A DNA stretch of 37,406 nt from Eubacterium pyruvativorans (lineage in GTDB: Bacteria > Bacillota > Clostridia > Peptostreptococcales > Anaerovoracaceae). Below, in pieces: positions 17,152 through 25,791 of the stretch; position 1 is the stretch's first letter, and each line of letters begins with the position of its first letter. A program made the position numbers and the translations under genes. The notes under the pieces were generated by a model, which ran no database searches, was not told where the DNA came from, and saw nothing but the letters and a program-made list of their open reading frames with translations. The stretch spans positions 1-37,406 of the forward strand of contig NZ_FNBF01000022.1 in assembly GCF_900102225.1 (NCBI RefSeq). Reading direction: 5' to 3'.

Positions 17152-19143
17152 CTATTTCCGATAGATCACGACAGTTGATTTTTTGTTCACAACCTTCCCC
17201 GCCTTCGGGTATTGGTCTTTCACCCGGAATTCCTTCGTACTTTCCGTTTTCGGAGAGATCTCACAGTTCAGGCCCGCCTTCTGGATCGCCTGCATTGCCG
17301 CAGAAGATTTCATTCCCGTGACATTCGGCACCTGGGCCAGTCCGTCGCTCAGAGAGCTCTTCTCAGAGGAACTGTAGGACGGCTCCACTTCCAGGTACGG
17401 CAGCGCCCGTTTCAGGAACTGGCGGGCCACCGGCGCCGCCACCATGTTGCCGTATTTCTGTCCCTGCGGGGTATCCACTACCACCAGAACAGTGAGTTTC
17501 GGATTATCCATCGGCGCCATGCCGATGAAGGAGGACCAGGTATTCGAAGAATATCCTCCGTTCGCCGCCTTGTTCGCCGTTCCGGTCTTTCCGCCGATCT
17601 TGTATCCTGCGATCTTCGCATTGCCGCCGCCGCCCTTGGACACCTCGAATTCCATGATGTCCCGCATCTCCGCAGAGGTTTTCTCCGAGATCACCTGGCG
17701 AACCCGTTTCGTCGGGAACCGTTTCACCACCTTCCCTTTCGAATCGGTCAGGCTCTTCACGATTCTCGGCTGCATCAGATTCCCGCCGTTGCCCACGGCG
17801 CTCACCGCCGTGATCAGCTGCATCGGCGTCACGGCAATGCCCTGACCGTATCCCATGGTGGCCAGGTCCACATTGGTCAGACCCTTCTGGGACTTGATGA
17901 TGGCGGAAGTCTCCGCCGGCAGCGCCACATGGGTCATATCGGTGATGCCGAACATTTCCAGGTAATTATAGTAACGTTTCTTTCCCAGTTTCAGAGCCAT
18001 CTCCACGTGGGCCGGGTTGCAGGAGTTCCCCACTGCCTCTTTCATGGATTCTGCCCCGTGTCCGCCGGTCTGCCAGCAGTGGAGAACCGTGCCGTCCACA
18101 TTGACATAACCCGGGCAGTAGAACCGGGTCGTCGGCGTGACGATGCCGTCTTCCAGCGCAGAGGAGGCCGTCAGCAGCTTGAACGTGGACCCCGGCTCGT
18201 ACAGATCGCTGACAATCGGATTCTTCCACATCTCACTGAGATAGGCAGACTGCTTCTCTGCCGAAAGCTTCTCGAACTGTTTCCGCTCCGCCTCGGTTTC
18301 CGGCTGGGTGGCGTCATTCGGGTCGAAGGTCGGCCTCGTGACCATGGCCAGGATATCTCCGGTCTTCGGCTCCATCACTATGCACATGATCTTCTTCGCC
18401 CGGGTTTTCTTCAACCCAGCCTTCACGGCCTCCTCAGCGTAATGCTGCAGCACGCTGTTGATCGTCAGCGTGACATTATATCCATCCTTTGCGCTGAAAT
18501 ATTCCTTGTCTCCGTTCGCCAGACCATTGCCGTTCAGATCCGTCTCCTTCACCACCCGGCCGGATACACCGCTCAGGTACTGGTCGAACTGGGCCTCCAC
18601 ACCGGTGCGCCCCACATTGTCATCCGACACACTGCCCAGCAGCTTGGATGCCATATCTCCCATGGGATAGTAGCGTTTCGTTCCCTTCGAAACTTCCAGA
18701 CCGGTGATGTGGAGATTCGCCACCTTGTCCCGCTGGGATTTCTCCAGGTACCGGGCGACCTGCACCAGCGCCTTGTCCGCCTTCATGTCCTTCTCGACTT
18801 CTGAGGCACTCATGTTCAGAATCACCGCCAGCTTCTTACTCAGTTCGCTGATCCTGGCATCCTTGTAATTCTTCCTGATCTCCGCCGGACGGACCCAGAC
18901 CGAATAGCAGGTGGCGCTGGTGGCCAGCACCTTTCCGTCCGAATCGTAGATGGTTCCCCGCTTCGCCTCAATGGGAATGTCGGACGTCTGCTGGTTCACC
19001 GCCTTCTCCCGGTAGGCATCCGCCTTCACGATCTGAATCCAGGCCGTGCGGAATGCCAGAAGGACGAATGCCAGTGCAAACAGCAGAAATACCACCACCA
19101 CCCGATACCGATATCTGTCGGAGACGCCTCTGGGTTTCTTCAA
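17152..19143 (-). CDS. class B penicillin-binding protein (transpeptidase) with one PASTA domain, FtsI/SpoVD-like
   Basis: A 663-residue bitopic protein that cross-links septal peptidoglycan. A basic cytoplasmic stub and one membrane segment (about 15-35) precede the PBP dimerisation domain (RGTIYDSDGKVLA). The transpeptidase carries S319-X-X-K322 in EPGSTFKL, S374-C-N376, and K519-T-G. A single C-terminal PASTA domain (about 604-663) starts VPNVTGM, as in SpoVD. There is no in-frame ATG at the start: I chose TTG at 19143 because AGGGGG lies eight bases upstream; another TTG at 19170 has no ribosome-binding site and abuts a hairpin. It would pair with FtsW and sit in complex with FtsL/FtsQ. 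Confidence 0.93.
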   Translation of the reverse strand: MKKPRGVSDRYRYRVVVVFLLFALAFVLLAFRTAWIQIVKADAYREKAVNQQTSDIPIEAKRGTIYDSDGKVLATSATCYSVWVRPAEIRKNYKDARISELSKKLAVILNMSASEVEKDMKADKALVQVARYLEKSQRDKVANLHITGLEVSKGTKRYYPMGDMASKLLGSVSDDNVGRTGVEAQFDQYLSGVSGRVVKETDLNGNGLANGDKEYFSAKDGYNVTLTINSVLQHYAEEAVKAGLKKTRAKKIMCIVMEPKTGDILAMVTRPTFDPNDATQPETEAERKQFEKLSAEKQSAYLSEMWKNPIVSDLYEPGSTFKLLTASSALEDGIVTPTTRFYCPGYVNVDGTVLHCWQTGGHGAESMKEAVGNSCNPAHVEMALKLGKKRYYNYLEMFGITDMTHVALPAETSAIIKSQKGLTNVDLATMGYGQGIAVTPMQLITAVSAVGNGGNLMQPRIVKSLTDSKGKVVKRFPTKRVRQVISEKTSAEMRDIMEFEVSKGGGGNAKIAGYKIGGKTGTANKAANGGYSSNTWSSFIGMAPMDNPKLTVLVVVDTPQGQKYGNMVAAPVARQFLKRALPYLEVEPSYSSSEKSSLSDGLAQVPNVTGMKSSAAMQAIQKAGLNCEISPKTESTKEFRVKDQYPKAGKVVNKKSTVVIYRK

Positions 19144-19174
19144 TGTAAGGACCCCCTGTTCCTGATACAAAACG

Positions 19175-19210
19175 GGCCGGACGTAAATGAATCATGTCAT
19201 CCATCCGGCC
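19175..19210 (-). terminator. hairpin with short T-run between ftsL and the PBP gene (possible attenuator)
   Basis: On the minus strand GGCCGGA (19204-19210) and TCCGGCC (19175-19181) form a 7-bp GC stem with a 22-nt loop that can itself pair ATGA/TCAT, followed by CGTTTTG. This is a weak intrinsic terminator shape in the middle of the operon, just upstream of the TTG start of the PBP gene. It may attenuate PBP expression relative to ftsL or act as a processing site. Confidence 0.45.
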
Positions 19211-19260
19211 AATCATCTTCTGTTCCTTCTTCTCGCCCGGGTCACCGCCCGCCGATCCGC

Positions 19261-19587
19261 CTAATCATACGCTTCCTCCCGGATCACCGCCGCCAGATTC
19301 CGCTGGCAGCTGTCCTTCGACGTAATATAAACGCACTGATCCGCCGTGGGATGCACCATGCCCAGTTCCGTTCTCGCCACCTTCTCGATGTGCTCGATGT
19401 TATTATAGGACTTGATCTTCACACTCAGCGTATCCACTTCCCCCTGCAGTGCCTCATTCTTCGTGGTCAGCTGATTGTTCTCATGCTTCAGTTCCGCCGC
19501 AAATGCTGCGAAAACAATCATAATAATCATGATCAGTCCCACGCAGGTAATCATCGCCAGTACTCTTCTCTTCTGGTTGGCCTTCAT
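19261..19587 (-). CDS. ftsL: cell division protein FtsL-like
   Basis: A 108-residue bitopic protein: basic cytoplasmic start (MKANQKRR), one membrane segment (about 9-31), then a leucine-zipper-like coiled coil (32-70) and VARTELGMVHPTADQCVYI, the segment typical of FtsL/DivIC proteins. It would form a coiled-coil complex with FtsB/DivIC and FtsQ outside the membrane. The position between rsmH and the PBP gene is the canonical one for ftsL; sequence alone would not separate FtsL from DivIC. GGAG lies nine bases upstream of the ATG. Confidence 0.88.
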   Translation of the reverse strand: MKANQKRRVLAMITCVGLIMIIMIVFAAFAAELKHENNQLTTKNEALQGEVDTLSVKIKSYNNIEHIEKVARTELGMVHPTADQCVYITSKDSCQRNLAAVIREEAYD

Positions 19588-19617
19588 CTAAGTAACTCCG
19601 CTTCCATATCTCTCACA

Positions 19618-20598
19618 TCATACTACAGTTGACTGTTTCGCGCCACATTCGCTTGGCTGTGCCGGAAGTTTCTCCAGCACCCGCAGCTTCGCACTCCGGG
19701 CTCTCGGATTCTGTTCGACTTCCTCCTCTGCCGGCAGAATCGGTTTCCGGGTGATCCGCTTCACGTCCCCCACCTTTCCGCACACACAGACCGGCAGTTC
19801 CGGGGGACAGGTGCATGGATTCTCCCGCTTCTGGAATCCTGTCTTCACGATCCGGTCCTCCAGGGAATGGAAGGTGATGATACACAGCCTTCCTCCCGGC
19901 GCCAGAACGTCACAAAAAGAATCCACCGCCCGCTCAAGCTGACCCAGTTCGTCGTTCACCTCAATCCGGATCGCCTGAAACGTCCGCTTCGCCGGGTGCG
20001 GCCCGTTCCGCCGGGCCTTGGCCGGCACCGCCGCCTTGATCACATCCACCAGTTCCCCGGTGGTACGGATCGGCGCCTCTTTCCGCTTCTGAACGATGAA
20101 AGAGGCGATGCGGGACGCCCATCGCTCCTCGCCGTACTTCCGGATGATCTCCGTCAGCTCCTTCTGATCATAATCGTTCACCACGTCGTAAGCGGTGAAC
20201 CGGTCATCCCGGTTCATCCGCATATCCAGTGGTGCATCATGCATGTATGAAAAACCCCTTTTCGCATTATCGAGCTGAAAGGACGAAACCCCCAGGTCCA
20301 GAAGTGCGCCGTCGATTGCCGGGATCCCTTCCTGTTTCAGAACATCCGCAATATCCGCATAATTGCTCTGGACGAATATCTTCCGGCACGGATAGGGCCG
20401 AAGCCGCTCCGAAGCCGCATCCAGCGCATCCTGATCCCGGTCGATGCCGATCAGCAGTCCCCTCTCCGACAGCCTGCTGCAAATCTCCGAGGAATGCCCT
20501 GCGCCTCCCAGCGTTCCGTCCACGTAGATGCCCTCCGGCCGGATATTCAAATTTTCGATACACTCCTCCAGGAGGACCGGTGTGTGACGGAATTCCAT
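19618..20598 (-). CDS. rsmH: 16S rRNA (cytosine-1402 N4)-methyltransferase RsmH
   Basis: A 326-residue SAM-dependent methyltransferase (formerly MraW) that modifies C1402 in the ribosomal P site. HTPVLLEE at the start, the SAM-binding loop [10 protein letters not shown] at 27-36, [19 protein letters not shown], and the C-terminal [10 protein letters not shown] are all family signatures. A cysteine-rich [13 protein letters not shown] segment near 265-280 is also usual. The ribosome-binding site AAGGAG overlaps the mraZ stop codon, so the two genes are closely coupled. Confidence 0.97.
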   Translation of the reverse strand: MEFRHTPVLLEECIENLNIRPEGIYVDGTLGGAGHSSEICSRLSERGLLIGIDRDQDALDAASERLRPYPCRKIFVQSNYADIADVLKQEGIPAIDGALLDLGVSSFQLDNAKRGFSYMHDAPLDMRMNRDDRFTAYDVVNDYDQKELTEIIRKYGEERWASRIASFIVQKRKEAPIRTTGELVDVIKAAVPAKARRNGPHPAKRTFQAIRIEVNDELGQLERAVDSFCDVLAPGGRLCIITFHSLEDRIVKTGFQKRENPCTCPPELPVCVCGKVGDVKRITRKPILPAEEEVEQNPRARSAKLRVLEKLPAQPSECGAKQSTVV

Positions 20599-20608
20599 CT
20601 GTATCTCC

Positions 20609-21040
20609 TTAGAAATTATACTTCTTCAGTGCAGCAGCAAAATCCTCTCCATCCATGGTGCCGGCATTCTCCGGTGTCTCCCAGATCTCCCGGCTCCAGA
20701 TTTCGATCCGCTTCATGACGCCCATGGTGACCAGTTCCTTCTCAATCCCGGCGTAGCGAATCAATTCCGGCGGAATGATGATTCTGCCCTGCTTGTCAAA
20801 CTCCCGCTTCCGGGCATTCGCATAGGTATAGCGGATGAACATCCGCACCGACTCGTCCGATTCCGGCAGCCGGCTGATCTTCTCCATCTGCTGATTCCAC
20901 TCTTCCATGGAATAGATGGTCAGACAGCGGTCGATGCTGCGGGTGATGACACATTCATAACCCAGCTCTTCCCGAAACTCCGACGGAACAATCATCCGGT
21001 TCTTCGCGTCTATGGAATTGTAGTATGTGCCCATAAACAT
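20609..21040 (-). CDS. mraZ: transcriptional regulator MraZ
   Basis: A 143-residue protein made of two SpoVT/AbrB-like swapped-hairpin halves ([15 protein letters not shown] near 8-22 and [18 protein letters not shown] near 75-95). MraZ forms rings that bind direct repeats and represses its own dcw operon in Escherichia coli. The ATG at 21040 gives the standard [13 protein letters not shown] start, about ten bases after GGGGG; upstream in-frame codons add 14 non-conserved residues. Matching GTGG repeats lie 60-126 bases upstream of the ATG. It is the first gene of the operon. Confidence 0.95.
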   Translation of the reverse strand: MFMGTYYNSIDAKNRMIVPSEFREELGYECVITRSIDRCLTIYSMEEWNQQMEKISRLPESDESVRMFIRYTYANARKREFDKQGRIIIPPELIRYAGIEKELVTMGVMKRIEIWSREIWETPENAGTMDGEDFAAALKKYNF

Positions 21041-21093
21041 GAACGAAAACCCCCGGTGTGTCTTCAGCAGAGTACAGTACACCTAATGATGCC

Positions 21094-21122
21094 ATTGTAC
21101 ACCACCCTCCACCACTTTTCAA
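21094..21122 (-). promoter_or_regulatory. sigma-A promoter of the mraZ/dcw operon
   Basis: On the minus strand TTGAAA (21117-21122), exactly 17 bases, and TACAAT (21094-21099) form a near-consensus promoter. The predicted start near 21087 gives a leader of about 47 bases before mraZ. The spacer itself contains two GTGGT repeats, so repressor binding would block RNA polymerase directly. Confidence 0.85.
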
Positions 21123-21166
21123 CATCTTAGCACCCCACACTCCACCCCGCTCCACATCCTTTCCAC
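21101..21166 (-). promoter_or_regulatory. phased GTGG repeats, predicted MraZ operator boxes
   Basis: Plus-strand ACCAC at 21101 and 21111, CACCC at 21131, and TCCAC at 21141, 21151 and 21162 read on the minus strand as GTGGT, GTGGT, GGGTG, GTGGA, GTGGA, GTGGA. They keep a 10-bp step (one step is 11, and the step at 21121 is empty). MraZ is known to bind short G-rich direct repeats spaced about one helical turn upstream of its own gene. Two boxes lie in the promoter spacer and four upstream of the -35. Confidence 0.75.
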
Positions 21167-21180
21167 CCTCGTCCCGGGAC

Positions 21181-21220
21181 AAAAAGAAGTCCGGAGCCAC
21201 TACATATAGTGGCTCCGGAC
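21181..21220 (-). terminator. intrinsic terminator of the thioesterase/5'-nucleotidase-like unit
   Basis: A perfect 14-bp stem, arms 21189-21202 and 21207-21220 with a four-base loop, is followed on the minus strand by TTCTTTTT. It lies 160 bases beyond the preceding stop codon and just upstream of the MraZ boxes, insulating the dcw promoter. The 160 bases between (21221-21379) hold no gene that I can see; a CATG-T6-CATG palindrome is at about 21296-21309. Confidence 0.9.
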
Positions 21221-21379
21221 CTTATCCGTTCCAATATCTCGTTGTTCCCCTCGCCCGGCAATCGGATCACTCCGCTGCCGGTACGAAAAAGTATACATGA
21301 AAAAACATGATTCCGTTTCTCCCGTTCCCCACCGGCGCCTCCGCCGGCCGCAGAACGATTATTTTTTGACCTTTCCTCA

Positions 21380-23440
21380 CTACCGGAAAAGATTATGCTC
21401 CTTCGTCCGCCCCGGATACCGCACCTTGCGGCCCTTCCTGCCGCGGCCGCCGCCCCTTCCGGAGCCGCCGCCGAAGATCTTCACCAGCAGAATAATCAGC
21501 AGAATCAGCACGCAGACAGCGATCACGATCACCGCCAGGATCACGCCGGTCATGCGGTTCGCCCCCTTCATCAGGTGGCTCGGGAGGATGCTGTTATCAT
21601 AATTCACCCGTCCGTCCGCCTTGGTGTAGGACGCCGGCAGACCCTTGCTGCCGTAGGACTCCAGCTGAGAAGACACCGCCGCCCAGGCCCTCAGCGTCGT
21701 GCCGGAACGCCGGAGATTATTCACCCGGTCCACCCGCCGGCCGTTCCGGTCCCGGAGAACCACACTCAGAGCAGAGCTGCTCTTCTCGGACAGCTTCTGC
21801 ACCGCACTCAGGGTATCCCGGTCGGTGACCACCAGATAACGCTGGCTGCCCTTCACATCCGCCTTGTCAGACAGCTTCATGTCATAGACCCGGTTTCCGG
21901 TGAGCCGGTGCGGGTTATAGGTGTAGGACACACCGCCGAAGTAGAGACCCTGTCCGTCGCCGGCCTTCGCCATGCTGGATGCCAGCTCCGCCAGACTCTT
22001 CAGGCTGCTTCCCTCCACATAGAAACTGACCAGCGGATTGCCCGCCACGCCGTCATAGGATTTCTCTCCGGACAGCATGGTGGAAACCTCCGACATGCCG
22101 ATCTTCCCCGCCGGCAGGTCTCCCTTCACCGCATCGGAAGAAAGCAATGCCACATCAGCCCGTACGCCGTGCTTCGCAGCGAACCTGAGATAAGAATCCG
22201 TGATCAGGTCAGACAGACCCGTGTCTGTCTTCGATGTGCCCAGTTCTTTCGCCGTTCCCGGCGCCTTGTCAGCTGTGGTCAGCACATCCGTATAACTAAA
22301 ACCATATTCCGAACGGAAAGCCTGCTTGGCCTTGCTCCGGAAGGAGGAAACCTTCGATGCGGCAGCGGCATCCTTCCCGCTTCCGGAAGAAATCCGATTC
22401 ACCCGGAACGAACGGTACTTCGTCTTCCACTTCGACCCGTCCGCCTTCACGCCAAAGGTAAGTGTTCCGATCTGTCCGGAGTCTCTGGATACCTGAACGA
22501 TGCGGGTACTCCCCTGTTTCTCCGGGGCAGAGGAACTTACGCTGCCGCCGGCAGCGATCACGTCAATACCGCTGACAGCGGATGCGATCTGTTTCTCCAT
22601 ATCCAGGGAATCCGAATTGCCGTGATCCGTGACACAGACAATCAGCGCAGCGTCACCGTTCTCCTTCCGGACCTTCTTCACGATCCGCTTCGCCGTGTTC
22701 ACCGGATCGCTGACCGAAATCCCCTCCACCTTGCCGGCAGCGGCAGGGGAAATGAGGTTGAACACAGCCACCTTCACGCCGTACTTCGCCAGCAGAACAT
22801 ATCCGTCCCCCGCTCCGTGGGCGGTCAGGGCGTTCTTCAGCGACTTTCCGCCGTTCACGTTCGACGCAGTGAGATACGGCACCACATCCCCGGACTTCGC
22901 CGCAGTATTCAGCATACCGGCGAGTCCCTTTCCACCTTCCGACAGTTCAGTGGCACCTATCGCTGCATAGTCGTATCCGGCCTGTCCCAGGATCCGGAGC
23001 GCCGGCGCCTGGGAAGTGAAGATCGAATCATACGGCGCCGCCATGGCGCTGTTGCCGGTATCCAGTGTGAATGACAGCGGATACTGGTTCGCAGCATTCC
23101 CCACGTATTTCGCAATGCCCGGCACCAGATCCATACTGCCGGCATTTCCGCCGGTAATCCGGAGCACCAGACTTTCCTTGTCCTTCTGCTTCGCCTTTCC
23201 GTTCACATAATAGTATGGTGACAGGGCGGAGAGGCTGTAATTCGCCATATTCACCGGGTGGTTCACCCGGCTCTGGGCCGAAGTTCCGGCCGCCGCCGTC
23301 CCGGAAACGGTGCTCACCCCGGTCCGGTACCGGCTGTAATAACTGTTATATCCCGTGTATGGCGCCGCAGACACAGCATACGGTATGCTCATGGTAACCG
23401 CCATTACGGCAGCCAGGAGCAACACTCTGATTTTCTTCAT
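21380..23440 (-). CDS. secreted, membrane-anchored 5'-nucleotidase-like protein with degenerate active site
   Basis: From the ATG at 23440 this is a 686-residue protein with a signal peptide (MKKIRVLLLAAVMAVTMS, then AVSAAP), a metallophosphoesterase-like domain, a 5'-nucleotidase C-terminal-like domain, one membrane segment (about 631-653) and a Gly/Arg-rich basic cytoplasmic tail. The folds are recognisable from blocks such as GYDYAAIGATELSEGG (family GYDA-xx-GNHEFDxG) and GLYFGGVSYTYNP. Every metal-ligand motif I can align is changed: TNDxHG to TGGNAGS, GD to GN, GNHE to GATE, SHxG to TDHG, GHxH to GGSV; the nucleotide-binding NGGGIR is SSDAVK. It is probably a non-catalytic surface protein. 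It starts 22 bases after the thioesterase stop. Confidence 0.75.
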   Translation of the reverse strand: MKKIRVLLLAAVMAVTMSIPYAVSAAPYTGYNSYYSRYRTGVSTVSGTAAAGTSAQSRVNHPVNMANYSLSALSPYYYVNGKAKQKDKESLVLRITGGNAGSMDLVPGIAKYVGNAANQYPLSFTLDTGNSAMAAPYDSIFTSQAPALRILGQAGYDYAAIGATELSEGGKGLAGMLNTAAKSGDVVPYLTASNVNGGKSLKNALTAHGAGDGYVLLAKYGVKVAVFNLISPAAAGKVEGISVSDPVNTAKRIVKKVRKENGDAALIVCVTDHGNSDSLDMEKQIASAVSGIDVIAAGGSVSSSAPEKQGSTRIVQVSRDSGQIGTLTFGVKADGSKWKTKYRSFRVNRISSGSGKDAAAASKVSSFRSKAKQAFRSEYGFSYTDVLTTADKAPGTAKELGTSKTDTGLSDLITDSYLRFAAKHGVRADVALLSSDAVKGDLPAGKIGMSEVSTMLSGEKSYDGVAGNPLVSFYVEGSSLKSLAELASSMAKAGDGQGLYFGGVSYTYNPHRLTGNRVYDMKLSDKADVKGSQRYLVVTDRDTLSAVQKLSEKSSSALSVVLRDRNGRRVDRVNNLRRSGTTLRAWAAVSSQLESYGSKGLPASYTKADGRVNYDNSILPSHLMKGANRMTGVILAVIVIAVCVLILLIILLVKIFGGGSGRGGGRGRKGRKVRYPGRTKEHNLFR

Positions 23441-23462
23441 AACCGTTCCACTCTCCCATCCC

Positions 23463-24284
23463 TTAATGATCTGTACGTACGGCCGCATCCGCCGCAATCA
23501 GGTTCTCCAGCAGCACATTCGTTTTCCGCACACCCAGCAGTGCCTCGACGTTCGTCTGTCCGTTGATCTCCGTCCGGAAAGCGAACAGTTCTTCCGCCCG
23601 GGGATCCTTCCCCATTTCGGGATCCGCAGCAGTCATCGTGATCTTCAGGTCCGACCCCAGAGGCGCTTCTTTCATAAACCGGATGTTAATCGATGTGACT
23701 TCCTTTCCTTCAACGCCCGGGATGTACCGCCACACAAGGTTCGGATAATTGGTGTTATTCATGTGTCGGTTCATATCCACATCGCTGTAATAGATATGGG
23801 CGCTGCCTGCCTCTGTGAAGTTCATCTTCTTCGGAAAATGAAATTTCAGCGGAATATTCATGTCGATCAGTTTACCGCTTTCATACTGAGAGAAGTCCAC
23901 ATCCCCCGTGGTCAGCAGCTTCTTCGTCCGGTAATCCACCACCGCCCATTCACTGTAAGCCCGGGCACACACTTCACCGTCCCGCAGCACATCCCAGCAC
24001 CGGCGGAGCGTCGCCCGCTTCGGCGGGCAGGTCCAGGTTCTGACCGTGAACCGGTCATACTGATGCAGCTGTTTCTCAATCTCCACACTGATCCGGATCA
24101 GCACCAGCGTCTTCCCCTCATCCAGAAGTTCGAAATAGGACGGCTTCCTGTCCCGCATCTGGTGATTTCCGGTTTCCTGCAAATATCGTATCAGGTAGGA
24201 CGGCTCGATGTGATTGTTCAGATCTACATCGTGGCTCGTCACTTCATATTCGGCAGTATATGCCATTTCTGAAACCCCTTCCAT
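23463..24284 (-). CDS. acyl-ACP thioesterase (FatA/FatB-like family)
   Basis: A 273-residue cytosolic double hot-dog protein predicted to hydrolyse acyl-ACP to free fatty acid. The first hot-dog helix has DVDLNNHIEPSYLIRYLQE (19-37), the second has the catalytic-type segment SDVDMNRHMNNTNY (167-180), where N172 and H174 correspond to the Asn-His of plant FatB enzymes. ATG at 24284 has GAGGGG six bases upstream; an ATG six codons later (24266) also has AAGGGG and is nearly as good. Chain-length preference cannot be read from sequence. It is followed by the 5'-nucleotidase-like gene and has its own promoter. Confidence 0.88.
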   Translation of the reverse strand: MEGVSEMAYTAEYEVTSHDVDLNNHIEPSYLIRYLQETGNHQMRDRKPSYFELLDEGKTLVLIRISVEIEKQLHQYDRFTVRTWTCPPKRATLRRCWDVLRDGEVCARAYSEWAVVDYRTKKLLTTGDVDFSQYESGKLIDMNIPLKFHFPKKMNFTEAGSAHIYYSDVDMNRHMNNTNYPNLVWRYIPGVEGKEVTSINIRFMKEAPLGSDLKITMTAADPEMGKDPRAEELFAFRTEINGQTNVEALLGVRKTNVLLENLIAADAAVRTDH

Positions 24285-24367
24285 GATATCCCCTCATCTT
24301 TATATTCCCGTTTCCCGACAAAGCACCGCAGTACCCGGCCGGAAAATCATCTTCATGCATACAGATG

Positions 24368-24376
24368 ATTATACCA
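24368..24376 (-). promoter_or_regulatory. extended -10 promoter of the thioesterase gene
   Basis: On the minus strand TGGTATAAT forms a consensus extended -10 element (TATAAT at 24368-24373). The -35 region (TTCAAT at 17 bases) is poor, as is usual with extended -10 promoters. The predicted leader is about 77 bases. It lies just downstream of the terminator of the 2-oxoacid oxidoreductase operon, so the thioesterase unit is separately transcribed. Confidence 0.7.
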
Positions 24377-24410
24377 CAACCGTATCCGGAATTGAAACCG
24401 GTAATCTGTT

Positions 24411-24454
24411 TCCAAAAACAGGAACTGCCCGCGGCTTCCGCCGCAGGCAGTTCC
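24411..24454 (-). terminator. intrinsic terminator of the 2-oxoacid oxidoreductase operon
   Basis: On the minus strand GGAACTGCC, a mismatch, GCGGC, the loop GGAA, GCCGC and GGCAGTTCC form a 15-bp stem with one mismatch (24421-24454), followed by TGTTTTTGG. It lies 42 bases after the gamma-subunit stop codon. Confidence 0.92.
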
Positions 24455-24496
24455 CACCATTGTGTATTGTGTCGGACCGACCGTCCGGGATCATGG

Positions 24497-25033
24497 CTAC
24501 TCCACGCAGGCCCTTCCCCTGGAAACAGCCTCCAGGTTCATCGGAACCAGTTTCGCCTTCCGTCCCGTGAACATGTTCTCGATCATCTCTGTCACCGTTT
24601 CCGGCTTGAGAATTTTCGTCGCTTCCACATAAGCACCAACCATGACCATATTCGCCACTTTCTTGTTGCCCAGCTCTTCAGCGATTTCGTCACACGGTAC
24701 GTAGATCGCTTTCACGTCCGTTCTCTTCACTTTCCGCTCTACAACGGAGCTGTTGACGAAAATGATTCCGCCCGGCTCCACTGCGTCTTCGAACTTGTCC
24801 AGCGAAGGCAGATTCATGGCAATCAGCTCTGTCGGATGCAGGAACGTCGGTGAACCCACCGGTTTGTCGGACAGCACCACTTCACAGTTCGCCGTACCGC
24901 CTCTCATCTCCGGTCCGTAAGACGGCGCCCAGGTAACTTCCATGCCTTCCGCCATACCGGCCTCTACCAGAGACTTTCCGATGGACAGTGCACCCTGTCC
25001 GCCGAATCCTGCGCAGCATATCTGTTTCTTCAT
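24497..25033 (-). CDS. 2-oxoacid:ferredoxin oxidoreductase, gamma subunit
   Basis: A 178-residue subunit with the family start CCAGFGGQGALSIGKSLVEAG and the SYGPEMRGGTANCEVVLS segment seen in PorC/KorC/VorA-type gamma subunits, which help bind coenzyme A and complete the alpha-beta-gamma-delta complex. It begins one base after the beta-subunit stop, with GGAGGTGAAG as ribosome-binding site. It is the last gene of the operon before a strong terminator. Substrate specificity is discussed under the alpha subunit. Confidence 0.92.
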   Translation of the reverse strand: MKKQICCAGFGGQGALSIGKSLVEAGMAEGMEVTWAPSYGPEMRGGTANCEVVLSDKPVGSPTFLHPTELIAMNLPSLDKFEDAVEPGGIIFVNSSVVERKVKRTDVKAIYVPCDEIAEELGNKKVANMVMVGAYVEATKILKPETVTEMIENMFTGRKAKLVPMNLEAVSRGRACVE

Positions 25034-25034
25034 C

Positions 25035-25790
<756 letters not shown>

Positions 25791-25791
25791 C

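Noticed and set aside
21101-21166. Short repeats considered as a CRISPR-like or minisatellite array
   Set aside because: Units are only 5 bp with 10-bp period at a promoter; they fit protein-binding boxes, and there are no spacers or cas genes.
21296-21309. CATG-T6-CATG palindrome considered as a terminator or operator
   Set aside because: The stem is only 4 bp and a much stronger terminator lies 80 bases further on; no support for a function.
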